DNA from: Labilibaculum sp. | GTDB lineage: Bacteria > Bacteroidota > Bacteroidia > Bacteroidales > Marinifilaceae | Reading direction: 5' to 3' | Length of the DNA stretch: 64,000 nt | Assembly (NCBI RefSeq): GCF_963664555.1 | Contig: NZ_OY761461.1 | Location: 4,691,769-4,755,768, forward strand | Shown here: positions 9,344 to 16,361 of the stretch, piece after piece | How the letters are laid out: each line of letters opens with the position of its first letter | Numbering within the stretch: position 1 is the first letter of the stretch | Translations under genes and position numbers: made by a program | The notes under the pieces: generated by a model | The model's database searches: none | Told to the model about the DNA's origin: nothing | The model's input: the letters and a program-made list of their open reading frames with translations, nothing else

Positions 9344-9384
9344 AAAAAGAGGATGTCTACTTTGTTATGAGACATCCTCTTTTT
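9344..9384. repeat. Right end of IS, also a perfect 15-bp hairpin with T-run
   Basis: AAAAAGAGGATGTCT (9344-9358) pairs perfectly with AGACATCCTCTTTTT (9370-9384) around an 11-nt loop. The outer arm is the right terminal inverted repeat. It should act as an intrinsic terminator for the transposase. Confidence 0.7.
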
Positions 9385-9397
9385 ATTCATGAACAAG

Positions 9398-9610
9398 CGA
9401 TAAACATGCTGTATACCCTACGATGGTTGACTTGTTTTGCGATAGAAGAGATTTTGAGCCGATAGGTCACTTAACAACCCGATAGGAAGCTTTTTTTGGC
9501 GATAGGTTTACCAAATCATCCGATAGGCTATCAATTAAGGCGTTAGAGATACAAAAAGTGGCGATAGGAACATGAAACACACTATCAGGAATATCAATTT
9601 GCCCGACAGG
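9398..9610 (+). repeat. Phased array of CGATAGG motifs every 20-21 bp
   Basis: CGATAGG or one-to-two-base variants begin at 9398, 9421, 9440, 9460, 9480, 9500, 9521, 9541, 9562, about 9582 and 9604. Steps are mostly 20 or 21 bases, about two helical turns. The 13-14 bases between motifs are unrelated to each other. Because steps are not multiples of three, this is not a coding repeat. The array starts 14 bases after the IS end. No known element type matches it; function unknown. Confidence 0.75.
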
Positions 9611-9780
9611 CATATGAAATTCTCGTTTTTACCTACCAATAATACCAAAGTCAGTTGCAGCACTCCGAATATCACTCTCCTTTTTGCGCTAAAAATAATG
9701 CCTTGTAAAATAATCAACTTGTTTCTTTTGTTTAGGGATTATTGTTTTGTAGATTCATGGGCGGAAAAAAACCGCTGCCG

Positions 9781-9843
9781 CACGATTGTATCGTGTGATA
9801 AAAAATTAAGCAGATAAGCTTAAAAGGAACGCGATGCAATCGC
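9781..9843. repeat. Pair of short hairpins with CGAT/ATCG stems
   Basis: CACGATTGTATCGTG (9781-9795) and GCGATGCAATCGC (9831-9843) are two perfect stem-loops with 3-nt loops, 35 bases apart. The arrangement is that of a degenerate two-hairpin intergenic element. No other copy was found in the window. Confidence 0.45.
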
Positions 9844-9895
9844 AGACCAGCTTGGGCATTGATCTACTTTATGAATAAATTACTTGTAATAGCAA

Positions 9896-10222
9896 ATGAA
9901 AAAAAGCCTAGCACTTTTATTAATAATAATTGGACTGCACGTTTCTGGTCAAACTACAATTGATTCGATTGTTAAAATCGAAATTGTGGACTATGAGAAT
10001 TTTGATTCGGCGCGAGGAAGAACTTACCAACTTGTTCCCCAAGAGGATAGTGTTGCTATTTTCAACATGAATAAATTCACGGGAAATGAACTATTAAAGA
10101 AACTTAAAAAGGATGATAGTGTTCGCTACGAAAAGATTGTTGGAAAATTCACAAAGGATTCAATGGAAGTATTCAAATTTGAAATCAATACATTAAAGAG
10201 TCTCAAAAAGCATACTGTTTAA
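9896..10222 (+). CDS. Secreted hypothetical protein, N-terminal part of a possibly frameshifted gene
   Basis: The product starts with a clear signal peptide (KKSLALLLIIIGLHVSGQ), suggesting a periplasmic or secreted protein, followed by about 90 residues of mixed alpha/beta character. No family is recognised. It ends at TAA 10220-10222 while the next frame is open through the same stretch and continues into the following ORF. The two may be pieces of a single ~215-aa protein broken by a one-base indel around 10190-10220. Confidence 0.55.
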   Translation: MKKSLALLLIIIGLHVSGQTTIDSIVKIEIVDYENFDSARGRTYQLVPQEDSVAIFNMNKFTGNELLKKLKKDDSVRYEKIVGKFTKDSMEVFKFEINTLKSLKKHTV

Positions 10223-10227
10223 ATCAG

Positions 10228-10560
10228 TTGCAAAACACTGAAATATTACAGAAATCGGCAAAAGAATTAATTCGCACAAAAGCTTTTAGTAACTACGGGC
10301 ACACAAGCCTTACGATTTTCGGTAAAAATGATAGTCTGAAATATCAGACAAAAGGAACAAGTTATTTTATGTTACCGTGGTATAATGAAAACAAGGAAAT
10401 TCTTACTGACAATCCCAAAGTTTCCATTTTAATAGGTTCATTATTACCGAACGAAATGAACGGAGATTTATTGATCGGGAAAAATTTTGTTAGAGATTTA
10501 TACTTTTATATTATTGACGATTACTGTTTAACTAGGCAGGACTATTTTAAAAAGAAATAG
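10228..10560 (+). CDS. Hypothetical protein, possible C-terminal part of the frameshifted gene
   Basis: The only near-start codon is a TTG with no good ribosome binding site, and the frame is open further upstream into the preceding gene. The peptide (KELIRTKAFSNYGHTSLTIF, then LIGKNFVRDLYFYIIDDYCL) has no signal peptide and no recognised family. It reads best as the C-terminal domain of the upstream secreted protein in a shifted frame. An independent small cytosolic protein is less likely. Confidence 0.45.
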   Translation: MQNTEILQKSAKELIRTKAFSNYGHTSLTIFGKNDSLKYQTKGTSYFMLPWYNENKEILTDNPKVSILIGSLLPNEMNGDLLIGKNFVRDLYFYIIDDYCLTRQDYFKKK

Positions 10561-10678
10561 CTAAAGCCGTTAAAAAAGCTAAATTATCATGAGCGCTGAA
10601 ACGCAGTTTGAAGGTTTAATGCAATTAATCCCGACTCGTCGGAGCCAGCAAGGCCATTAAAACATTTCCATAAAAAAA

Positions 10679-10704
10679 GGACACGCCATGGCGTGTCCCT
10701 ACGG
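10679..10704 (+). repeat. Family A palindrome (REP-like)
   Basis: GGACACGCCATGGCGTGTCC is a perfect 20-bp palindrome, followed by CTACGG. It is one of about 14 copies in the window. It lies 2 bases from the stop codon of the minus-strand lyase gene. Confidence 0.8.
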
Positions 10705-10705
10705 A

Positions 10706-11878
10706 TTACATATTTTCTAGGGCTTCACCTATCCAGCCTTTTAACTTTTCTATCTTTTCAATTCCTACCGATAATCGAATAACGCCAGGCAAGGGATATT
10801 TTGCCCCCCAAACAGGTTCTACAGGTAATAAAATAGTATCTACTTCACCCAATGTTGGTACCAATGGAATTGTATCTTCCAAAGCTGCGATAAAGCGATT
10901 GCATTTCTCTCTTTTATCCTCATCGGAAGTTCCTTTGATATCGAAAGTTAACATGCCGCCAAAACCTTTATCGCCAAACAAAGCTACAGCTTCTTTTCGG
11001 GTTGGATGAGATTCCAGTCCAGGATACAAAACCTCTCCTATTTTTGGATGATTTTCCAAATATTCAGCCAATTCCATTGCATTTTCGCAATGCTTCCGGA
11101 ACCGCAATTCGAAACTTTTTACCTGCGTTCCCAATCGGTAAGCATCATCCGGACTTAAGAAATGACCTGCCCATTTTCGGTACTCAATGGCTTCCTTCAT
11201 CAGTTCCTCATCGTTGCCGCAAATAACACCGGCGGTAATATTTCCATGTCCGCTCAGGTATTTTGTTGCTGAATGAATCACCATATCGGCACCATCCAAG
11301 AGTGGTTTCCACAAGTAAGGGGTTCCAAATGTATTGTCAACAATTATCCTGGCACCGTATTGCTTCGCCAATTCCATGATGCGTTTTACATCGGCAACAA
11401 TCAACATGGGATTCGAAACGGCTTCGAAATACAAAAACTCAGGTTGAATTTCGGCCAGCATGCGCTCCAATTCCTCAAAATCGTACAGACCCTCTTTCGC
11501 ATAAAAGCGGTGCACATCCAAATTACGTCGCTTGATCAACACCGTATCGATAAATGAATTGGTTCCGCCGTAAATCTCATGAAAAAAAAGCCAGGGACGG
11601 GTTGCTGCTCCTTTCTGAAAAACGGATACCGCAACATCAATGGCCGCCATTCCTGTTTCCACCAACAAAGCCCACTTGCATCCTTCCAATTCCATAATCT
11701 GCTTCTCGACCGCTACCACAGTCGGGTTACGGTATCTGGAATAGATATAATCATCCGGTTCGTGCGCATGATTCAATTCGGCCGCAAAAGCCTCCTTGGT
11801 TCGCTTCGAATTTTGCAGATTAAAGCCAGCTTCGCGGTAAAGCGGCGTGTGCGATGCATTGATTTCTTTTTTCTTCAT
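10706..11878 (-). CDS. Cys/Met metabolism PLP-dependent enzyme (cystathionine gamma-synthase / methionine gamma-lyase family)
   Basis: Fold-type I PLP enzyme of the trans-sulfuration family, acting on sulfur amino acids in the cytosol. Seen: YSRYRNPT near residue 45, ETGMAA (about 74), the aspartate in IIVDNTFGTPYLWKP (about 180), and the PLP lysine in HSATKYLSGHGN (about 203). The C-terminal GVIRLSVGIE carries the substrate carboxylate-binding Arg. The position usually occupied by the methionine gamma-lyase Cys reads IYGGTN, so a pure methionine gamma-lyase is less certain. Exact reaction cannot be set from sequence. It is a stand-alone minus-strand gene. A family A palindrome lies directly at its 3' end. 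Confidence 0.85.
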   Translation of the reverse strand: MKKKEINASHTPLYREAGFNLQNSKRTKEAFAAELNHAHEPDDYIYSRYRNPTVVAVEKQIMELEGCKWALLVETGMAAIDVAVSVFQKGAATRPWLFFHEIYGGTNSFIDTVLIKRRNLDVHRFYAKEGLYDFEELERMLAEIQPEFLYFEAVSNPMLIVADVKRIMELAKQYGARIIVDNTFGTPYLWKPLLDGADMVIHSATKYLSGHGNITAGVICGNDEELMKEAIEYRKWAGHFLSPDDAYRLGTQVKSFELRFRKHCENAMELAEYLENHPKIGEVLYPGLESHPTRKEAVALFGDKGFGGMLTFDIKGTSDEDKREKCNRFIAALEDTIPLVPTLGEVDTILLPVEPVWGAKYPLPGVIRLSVGIEKIEKLKGWIGEALENM

Positions 11879-11919
11879 TGTATTGTGGTTTGACGTATGT
11901 TATTTTAAATTTTCACTCA

Positions 11920-12194
11920 AGCCGTTGGGCTTTTTCTTTTTGCTTAGATCAAAAAGTAAACAAAAAATCAAGTCAACCTGATCCTGATCTGCTTTCTATG
12001 GTTAGGCAATTTTCACGCCTGACGGCAGGCTGACAAGTCACGCATTAATACGTAATATCCTTACTAAATTACCCATATCCTGAAAAGGATTTTCCAAATT
12101 GGGTAACATTTTTTTAAGCCCCTTCAGGGGTTTGGGGTAATAAAACTTTAAAATACCCCTCTGTCCTTCGGACATCTCCCCTTAAAGGGAGAAC
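11920..12194. repeat. Intergenic block of three degenerate repeats
   Basis: The 330-base gap holds (i) a CTTTTTGCTTAGATCAAAAAG stem region with AACAAAAAATCAAGTC, related to 13740-13785; (ii) a GCCTG/CAGGC hairpin near 12016; (iii) GCCCCTTCAGGGG plus the ACCCCTCTGTCCTTCGGA and CTCCCCTTAAAGGGAG segment (12119-12194). The last is half of the inverted-repeat family that is complete at 17701-17827 and 20081-20179. No gene seen. Confidence 0.55.
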
Positions 12195-12209
12195 ACTCAA
12201 CAATTGCAA

Positions 12210-13553
12210 TTATGCAGTTCCTTTCTTCTTTAGTAAGTCATTCAACTCACCCATTGGTGTTACAATATCTGATTCGTGGTAAAATTCCGATCTGTCGATT
12301 ATTTCTCCTGCAAAAATGATGATTAAAGAAATTGGTAAAATCTTCACGATTTCAAGATCCAATAAAATATAGGACAGTAATAAACAAAGAATTCTCACCA
12401 ATGAAAGAACAGGAAAATACCTGATTCCCTTTTTTTTCAGTGCCACTTTTCGCCAAATATACAAACACCCTTTTGCCAGAATTATTAACTCGATCAGGAT
12501 AGGTATAGCTACCAGCCACGCAAAAAACAAAATAGCTGTTGTACTCACCATTCCCGAATGCAAAACAAATCCATCTTTTCGCTTGAGGAATTTGTAGACC
12601 CTATCTACCGAGATCAGACTGAAAATTCCAAAAGCCATGGCTGTATAACCTATCATCTGATTTTGGGTGATGATTTGCAGACCTGTACATCCAAGAAATG
12701 CCGAGAACGAGAAAATTTCACGACTCAGCCACGATCCTTTCAGATTTAAAATGAATCGCCACATGCGTAATTTTTTACCAATGTGCAGAGATGTCAGTGC
12801 AATTGCCAGTACAGAGACAATCGCAAAAGGAATCAATGACATTTCAACTTTTCCAAATAGGTGTGCTGCCTGCCAACTTACCAATCCGGCAACAGCCAAA
12901 GTAAAAAGCACCAAGGTCCATTCTTTATCGAGAGAAACTTTCGATTCCGCTTTTGGCAGATAGCTTTCCAACTTCTCACTACTAATTGCCACCGCATCTA
13001 AATTTTCGATGGCTGGTGTTGTATGCTCATCGCGCAAGGGAATCATCTGAATGGATGGTTTGATACCAATGTTGACAAAACCCGGGGTGATATAATCTTC
13101 TTCAGTTATTTCTTTCTGTCCGAATTCCAAAGCGCCAACCGGACAGGCCTCAACGCAGGCCGGGCGTTTCCCCTCAGAGATTCGATCGACACAAAAATTG
13201 CATTTCTCAACAATCTGAGTGTTTTTATTAAATTTTGGTGCGTCGTACGGACAAGCCCAAGTGCAGTATTTACATCCAATACAAGCTTCGGCATGATGAA
13301 TAATGGCTCCTGTTTTTTCATCGCGTGTATATGCCAGCGCCGGACAATTTTTCATGCAGGGAGCTTCTTCGCAATGATTACAAGCCAACGAAAAGTGAAA
13401 GACCGGCAAGCTGGGATGCTTCAAACTGTTGTGGCAGTTTACCTCCCGCCAATTCACCTGTAAATCAGTACCGTTCTCGATACTGCAGCCGGCAACACAA
13501 GCCATACAGCCAACACATTTATTCGTGTTAAATATGAATGCATTTTTATTCAC
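12210..13553 (-). CDS. Fused 4Fe-4S ferredoxin / DmsC-type membrane anchor subunit
   Basis: Electron-transfer and quinone-linked partner of the molybdopterin oxidoreductase encoded just upstream. The first ~180 residues are a DmsB-like four-cluster ferredoxin: CVGCMACVAGC near residue 15, CNHCEEAPCMKNC (about 59), CIGCKYCTWACP (about 92) and CNFCVDRISEG...CVEACP (about 118-142). From about residue 205 come eight predicted membrane helices typical of DmsC. In Escherichia coli these are two separate proteins, so this is a natural B-C fusion, known in Bacteroidota. The gap to the catalytic subunit (308 bases) is large for an operon and holds an inverted repeat close to this start. Confidence 0.88.
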   Translation of the reverse strand: MNKNAFIFNTNKCVGCMACVAGCSIENGTDLQVNWREVNCHNSLKHPSLPVFHFSLACNHCEEAPCMKNCPALAYTRDEKTGAIIHHAEACIGCKYCTWACPYDAPKFNKNTQIVEKCNFCVDRISEGKRPACVEACPVGALEFGQKEITEEDYITPGFVNIGIKPSIQMIPLRDEHTTPAIENLDAVAISSEKLESYLPKAESKVSLDKEWTLVLFTLAVAGLVSWQAAHLFGKVEMSLIPFAIVSVLAIALTSLHIGKKLRMWRFILNLKGSWLSREIFSFSAFLGCTGLQIITQNQMIGYTAMAFGIFSLISVDRVYKFLKRKDGFVLHSGMVSTTAILFFAWLVAIPILIELIILAKGCLYIWRKVALKKKGIRYFPVLSLVRILCLLLSYILLDLEIVKILPISLIIIFAGEIIDRSEFYHESDIVTPMGELNDLLKKKGTA

Positions 13554-13578
13554 GTTCCTTTAAAATTAGTTCTTAAAG

Positions 13579-13594
13579 TTGACTTACAAGTCAA
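13579..13594 (-). promoter_or_regulatory. Possible CRP/FNR-like operator
   Basis: TTGACTTACAAGTCAA is a perfect 7-bp inverted repeat with a 2-bp centre, starting 26 bases upstream of the start of the FeS/anchor gene. It resembles the TTGAT-N4-ATCAA layout of FNR sites but is not identical. An oxygen or redox regulator is plausible for a gene of anaerobic respiration; this is inference. Confidence 0.4.
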
Positions 13595-13699
13595 ACTTAT
13601 AATTTGTTTATCCTCAATCCGGATCGGCAAATCCCGCGATAACTTTTCTAGATTACTGATAATCTTTTCTTTTTAAGCTTTGATATATTATCAATATTG

Positions 13700-13785
13700 T
13701 CCTATTTCTTTTTTGTATTGGGCTATCCGCCCAAAGCCGACTTCATTTTTTGTCTTAATACAAAAAACGGAAGCAAAAAAACAAG
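13700..13785. repeat. Degenerate inverted repeat with TTTTTTGTATT / AATACAAAAAA arms
   Basis: TTTTTTGTATT (about 13714) pairs with AATACAAAAAA (about 13757), enclosing a smaller TTGGGC-TATCC-GCCCAA hairpin. The right part (TTTTTGTCTTAATACAAAAA, then AACAAGTC) resembles the block near 11930. It sits between the two oxidoreductase genes. Confidence 0.45.
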
Positions 13786-13861
13786 TCCAAAATTTTAATT
13801 TTCACCTTAACTTCTCCTAAATCAAAACTAGCTACACCATTAGTAAAAGCAGCAAGAACAA

Positions 13862-15895
13862 CTAATAATTCTTAATTCTCTTAATATCTACCCACGTATT
13901 GTGAAAGGCCGTTCCGTGCCCAATATCTGTTTCTTTTCCTGTGGTGAATAGGTTTGGTGCGGCACCATTTATGGCCCAATGTCCGTTGGTGAGAACCACA
14001 TTTCCCTGTCGCAAACCCAAATCGAATTGCACTCTTACTTCTGCTTTTCCCTGATGATTGTAAATCTCAACCTTTTCCTTGTTTGCAATTCCTTTTGCTT
14101 CGGCATCCAGCGGATGAACGTACAAATAAGCTTCCGGTTCGAATTGTTTGATGACCTCCAAATTTCCAAACTGAGAGTGAATTCTGTTCTTGGAATTGGG
14201 TGAAATCAACTGCAAAGGAAACTCCTTTTGAACCGGCAAGGGCACATATTCCGGCAGTGGATCGATTCCCCAAAGCTCCTTGGCTCGTTCGCTGTACAAT
14301 TCTATTTTACCCGATGGAGTCGGGAACTGATGATCTGCAAAGGGAATCTCCTCGAAAGAATTGGCCAATTGCGGCCCCTTTTTCAATGCCTCTAAACTCA
14401 ATTCCGGAAAATTGGTTAAAAATCCATTCAAATATTCTTCAATGGCTTCATCCGTTGGTTCCGGGATATTTTTGCTGATTGCCGCCTCATCCATTCCCAA
14501 ACGCTTGGCCAACAGGTAATAGATTTCTGTTTCGGGCTTCACTTCTCCGGCAGGCTCCAGTACTTTTTGTTTCAGCTGTACATACGGATTCCAATACGAA
14601 CCGATGATATCCGATTGCTCGAACATGTTCTTGGCCGGTAAAATAAGGTCTGCCTCGTAAGCCGTATCGGTCATGAATTGCTCTACCACCACACGAAATT
14701 CTGCTTTGCGAAATGCCTTGCGAATGGAATTGGTATCCGGATTTTGCGAAAGAGGATTCCCTCTCTCCACCCAAATGAATTTCACTTCCGGATCTTTGAT
14801 ATTTAGTAAGTCTTCGCCCAATTTGGCTACGGATATTTTTCTGCGGAAACTAGGATGTTCACAACCCGGAAAGTAGGATTCCGGCTCTTTTAGATCATCG
14901 AAAATATAGCTTTGCAAATTGGCATAATGCCAACAGCCGCCTTTCCTGCCAATGTTTCCTGTTATCACCGAAAGGGCCAATAAACAACGGGTTGTCTGGC
15001 CGCCGTTTTCATATCGCTGCAAGCCATAACCCGGAATCAGAGTCATGGGTTTAATCGTTCCGATCTGCTTGGCCAGGCTGCGGATGGCATCTTCGGAAAT
15101 CCGGCAAATCTGCGATACCTTTTCTATGGTGTAAGCTTCTACCCGCTTTTTGAACGGCTCGAAACCCAATACATTATTCTCTATAAATTCGTGATCGATC
15201 CAATCATTTTTGATGATTTCACGCGCCAGTCCCAAGGCCAAAGCCGCATCGGTTCCCGATTTTACCTGAAACAAAGAGTTGGCCCGTTCGGTAGATGGTG
15301 TTCTTCTGGGATCGATGACTACAAATTTCGCTCCTTTTTCCTGAGCTTTTTCGATAGGGATCATCTCCTGAATGTTCGTCTCGGCAGGATTCTTTCCCCA
15401 CAAAACAATCAGCTTGGCATGTTCCAGATCCCAGGGAGCATTGTGTTTGTTGGCTCCCATAGTCAATCGGGTTGCCTCCAGTCCCGCAGGCCAGCACAAA
15501 TTACCATAGGTGGTTGTAGCTCCTCCGAATAATTTCCAGAAGTTGATACTAACCCCATTCAACAATCCTGACATACCGCTTGATGCAAAATACAGGATGG
15601 AATGAGGACCGAAATTATCTTTGCAATGAGTCAGTTTTTCAGCAATGGTATCCAAAGCTTCCTCCCAGGAAATTCGTTCGTATTTTCCTTCAGCCACCCG
15701 CTTTTGCGGATATAAAATCCGGCTTTTTGAATTGGCTCGTTCCACATAAGCCAAACCTTTAATGCAAGGTCCTTCGGGGGTTGCCCGATTTTCAGTATGG
15801 GGTTCAATGCCTGTGACTGTATTGTTTTCTACCCGAACTTTTATGCTGCAGGTGCTGTAACAATTTCGCGGACAGGCAGAGGATATTAACTTCAT
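13862..15895 (-). CDS. Molybdopterin (Mo/W) oxidoreductase catalytic subunit, DmsA/PsrA superfamily
   Basis: Mo/W-bisMGD enzyme of anaerobic respiration; substrate unknown. The N-terminal 4Fe-4S site is CPRNCYSTC (residues 8-16) with a fourth Cys in GPCIKG (about 44). Next come LYFASSGMSG, YGNLCWPAG (about 132-140), VLWGKNPAETN and VIDPRRTPSTERA. GNLCWPAG supplies a cysteine that could ligate the metal, as in polysulfide/thiosulfate reductases. No twin-arginine signal is present: the protein starts directly with MKLISSACPRNC. It would therefore stay in the cytoplasm and dock to the FeS/anchor protein on the inner face. At 677 aa it is short for the family but complete. Confidence 0.88.
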   Translation of the reverse strand: MKLISSACPRNCYSTCSIKVRVENNTVTGIEPHTENRATPEGPCIKGLAYVERANSKSRILYPQKRVAEGKYERISWEEALDTIAEKLTHCKDNFGPHSILYFASSGMSGLLNGVSINFWKLFGGATTTYGNLCWPAGLEATRLTMGANKHNAPWDLEHAKLIVLWGKNPAETNIQEMIPIEKAQEKGAKFVVIDPRRTPSTERANSLFQVKSGTDAALALGLAREIIKNDWIDHEFIENNVLGFEPFKKRVEAYTIEKVSQICRISEDAIRSLAKQIGTIKPMTLIPGYGLQRYENGGQTTRCLLALSVITGNIGRKGGCWHYANLQSYIFDDLKEPESYFPGCEHPSFRRKISVAKLGEDLLNIKDPEVKFIWVERGNPLSQNPDTNSIRKAFRKAEFRVVVEQFMTDTAYEADLILPAKNMFEQSDIIGSYWNPYVQLKQKVLEPAGEVKPETEIYYLLAKRLGMDEAAISKNIPEPTDEAIEEYLNGFLTNFPELSLEALKKGPQLANSFEEIPFADHQFPTPSGKIELYSERAKELWGIDPLPEYVPLPVQKEFPLQLISPNSKNRIHSQFGNLEVIKQFEPEAYLYVHPLDAEAKGIANKEKVEIYNHQGKAEVRVQFDLGLRQGNVVLTNGHWAINGAAPNLFTTGKETDIGHGTAFHNTWVDIKRIKNY

Positions 15896-15957
15896 GAGAG
15901 TGGATCGTTAAATTTGCCGAAAAATTACTCAAAAAATTGATGAAATCCTTATATCAA

Positions 15958-16050
15958 GGATCCTCTGACTGAAGCCAGAGGCAAAGAATGAATTTACAGA
16001 TGATCTAGATTCATCAATTGTCCCCTACTTTAGCTGGGGCAATGCATTCA
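15958..16050 (+). repeat. Family B repeat, solitary copy
   Basis: Hairpin CCTCTGACTGAAGCCAGAGG, then a TGAAT...ATTCA pair, then ATTGTCCCCTACTTTAGCTG closing with GGGGCAAT. These are the same three structured blocks as each unit of the large array at 30236-31482. Confidence 0.75.
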
Positions 16051-16167
16051 ATACATCTTTTAAATCATTTAATTGCTGCAAATTGAACCTGATACTTTTC
16101 GTCGCGGAACAATATTCTTCCTCCTATCAACCAATCAGTCGCGACGGATTTCCATTATCGAAACCAT

Positions 16168-16186
16168 CCCGGGGCGTTGCCCCGGG
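16168..16186. repeat. GC-rich perfect hairpin
   Basis: CCCGGGGC and GCCCCGGG, an 8-bp perfect stem with a GTT loop, followed by CTATTTTATATATGCCC and a small GCCCTTCAGGC-like hairpin. It is repeat-like intergenic structure without a terminator T-run. Confidence 0.6.
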
Positions 16187-16241
16187 CTATTTTATATATG
16201 CCCTTCAGGCAATTCAATTATTATTTTGTCGAAAAACGTAG

Positions 16242-16338
16242 GGTCATGACATGTCATGACCATGTTAATTCATCATTCAAATTCAATCGTATAAACCAAT
16301 CATATCGACAAACAAAACGGACACGACATGTCGTGTCC
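16242..16338. repeat. Inverted pair of family A palindromes
   Basis: GGTCATGACATGTCATGACC (16242-16261, preceded by CGTAG) and GGACACGACATGTCGTGTCC (16319-16338, followed by CTAC). Both are perfect 20-bp palindromes. Their GTAG/CTAC tags point outward in opposite orientation, as in a BIME-like unit. Confidence 0.75.
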
Positions 16339-16361
16339 CTACACAATGCATTCAAATTATA

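Larger units (their letters stand above)
7576..9384 (+). mobile_element. IS1182-type insertion sequence
   Basis: About 1.8 kb. The ends are AAAAGAGGCTGTCTCA (7576-7591) and its near-perfect inverted copy TGAGACATCCTCTTTT (9368-9383), with one mismatch in 16. One complete transposase fills the interior and reads in the same direction as rmuC. A TTTAT lies just outside or at each end (7571-7575, 9382-9386) and may be a target duplication, but exact ends are uncertain because of the A/T runs. The transposase frame is intact, so the element may still be active. Confidence 0.88.
15896..16361. other. Repeat-filled intergenic region (466 bases)
   Basis: No gene seen. It holds, in order, a family B repeat unit (15958-16050), a CGTCGCG/CGCGACG inverted pair (about 16098-16145), the strong CCCGGGGC-GTT-GCCCCGGG hairpin (16168-16186) followed by GCCCTTCAGGC, and a minus/plus pair of family A palindromes (16242-16338). 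Confidence 0.7.

Noticed and set aside
9262..9465. Small ORF across the IS right end
   Set aside because: It runs through the terminal hairpin and into the phased array; no start signal or homology.
9398..9610. CRISPR array
   Set aside because: Repeats are 7 bp and spacers 13-14 bp, far below CRISPR dimensions, and no cas genes are in the window.
9572..9817. ORF of 81 codons after the phased array
   Set aside because: It begins inside the repeat array, crosses the two hairpins, and shows no protein-like composition.
11002..11893. Several ORFs antisense to the PLP lyase gene
   Set aside because: They are shadow frames of a well-supported gene, without signals of their own.
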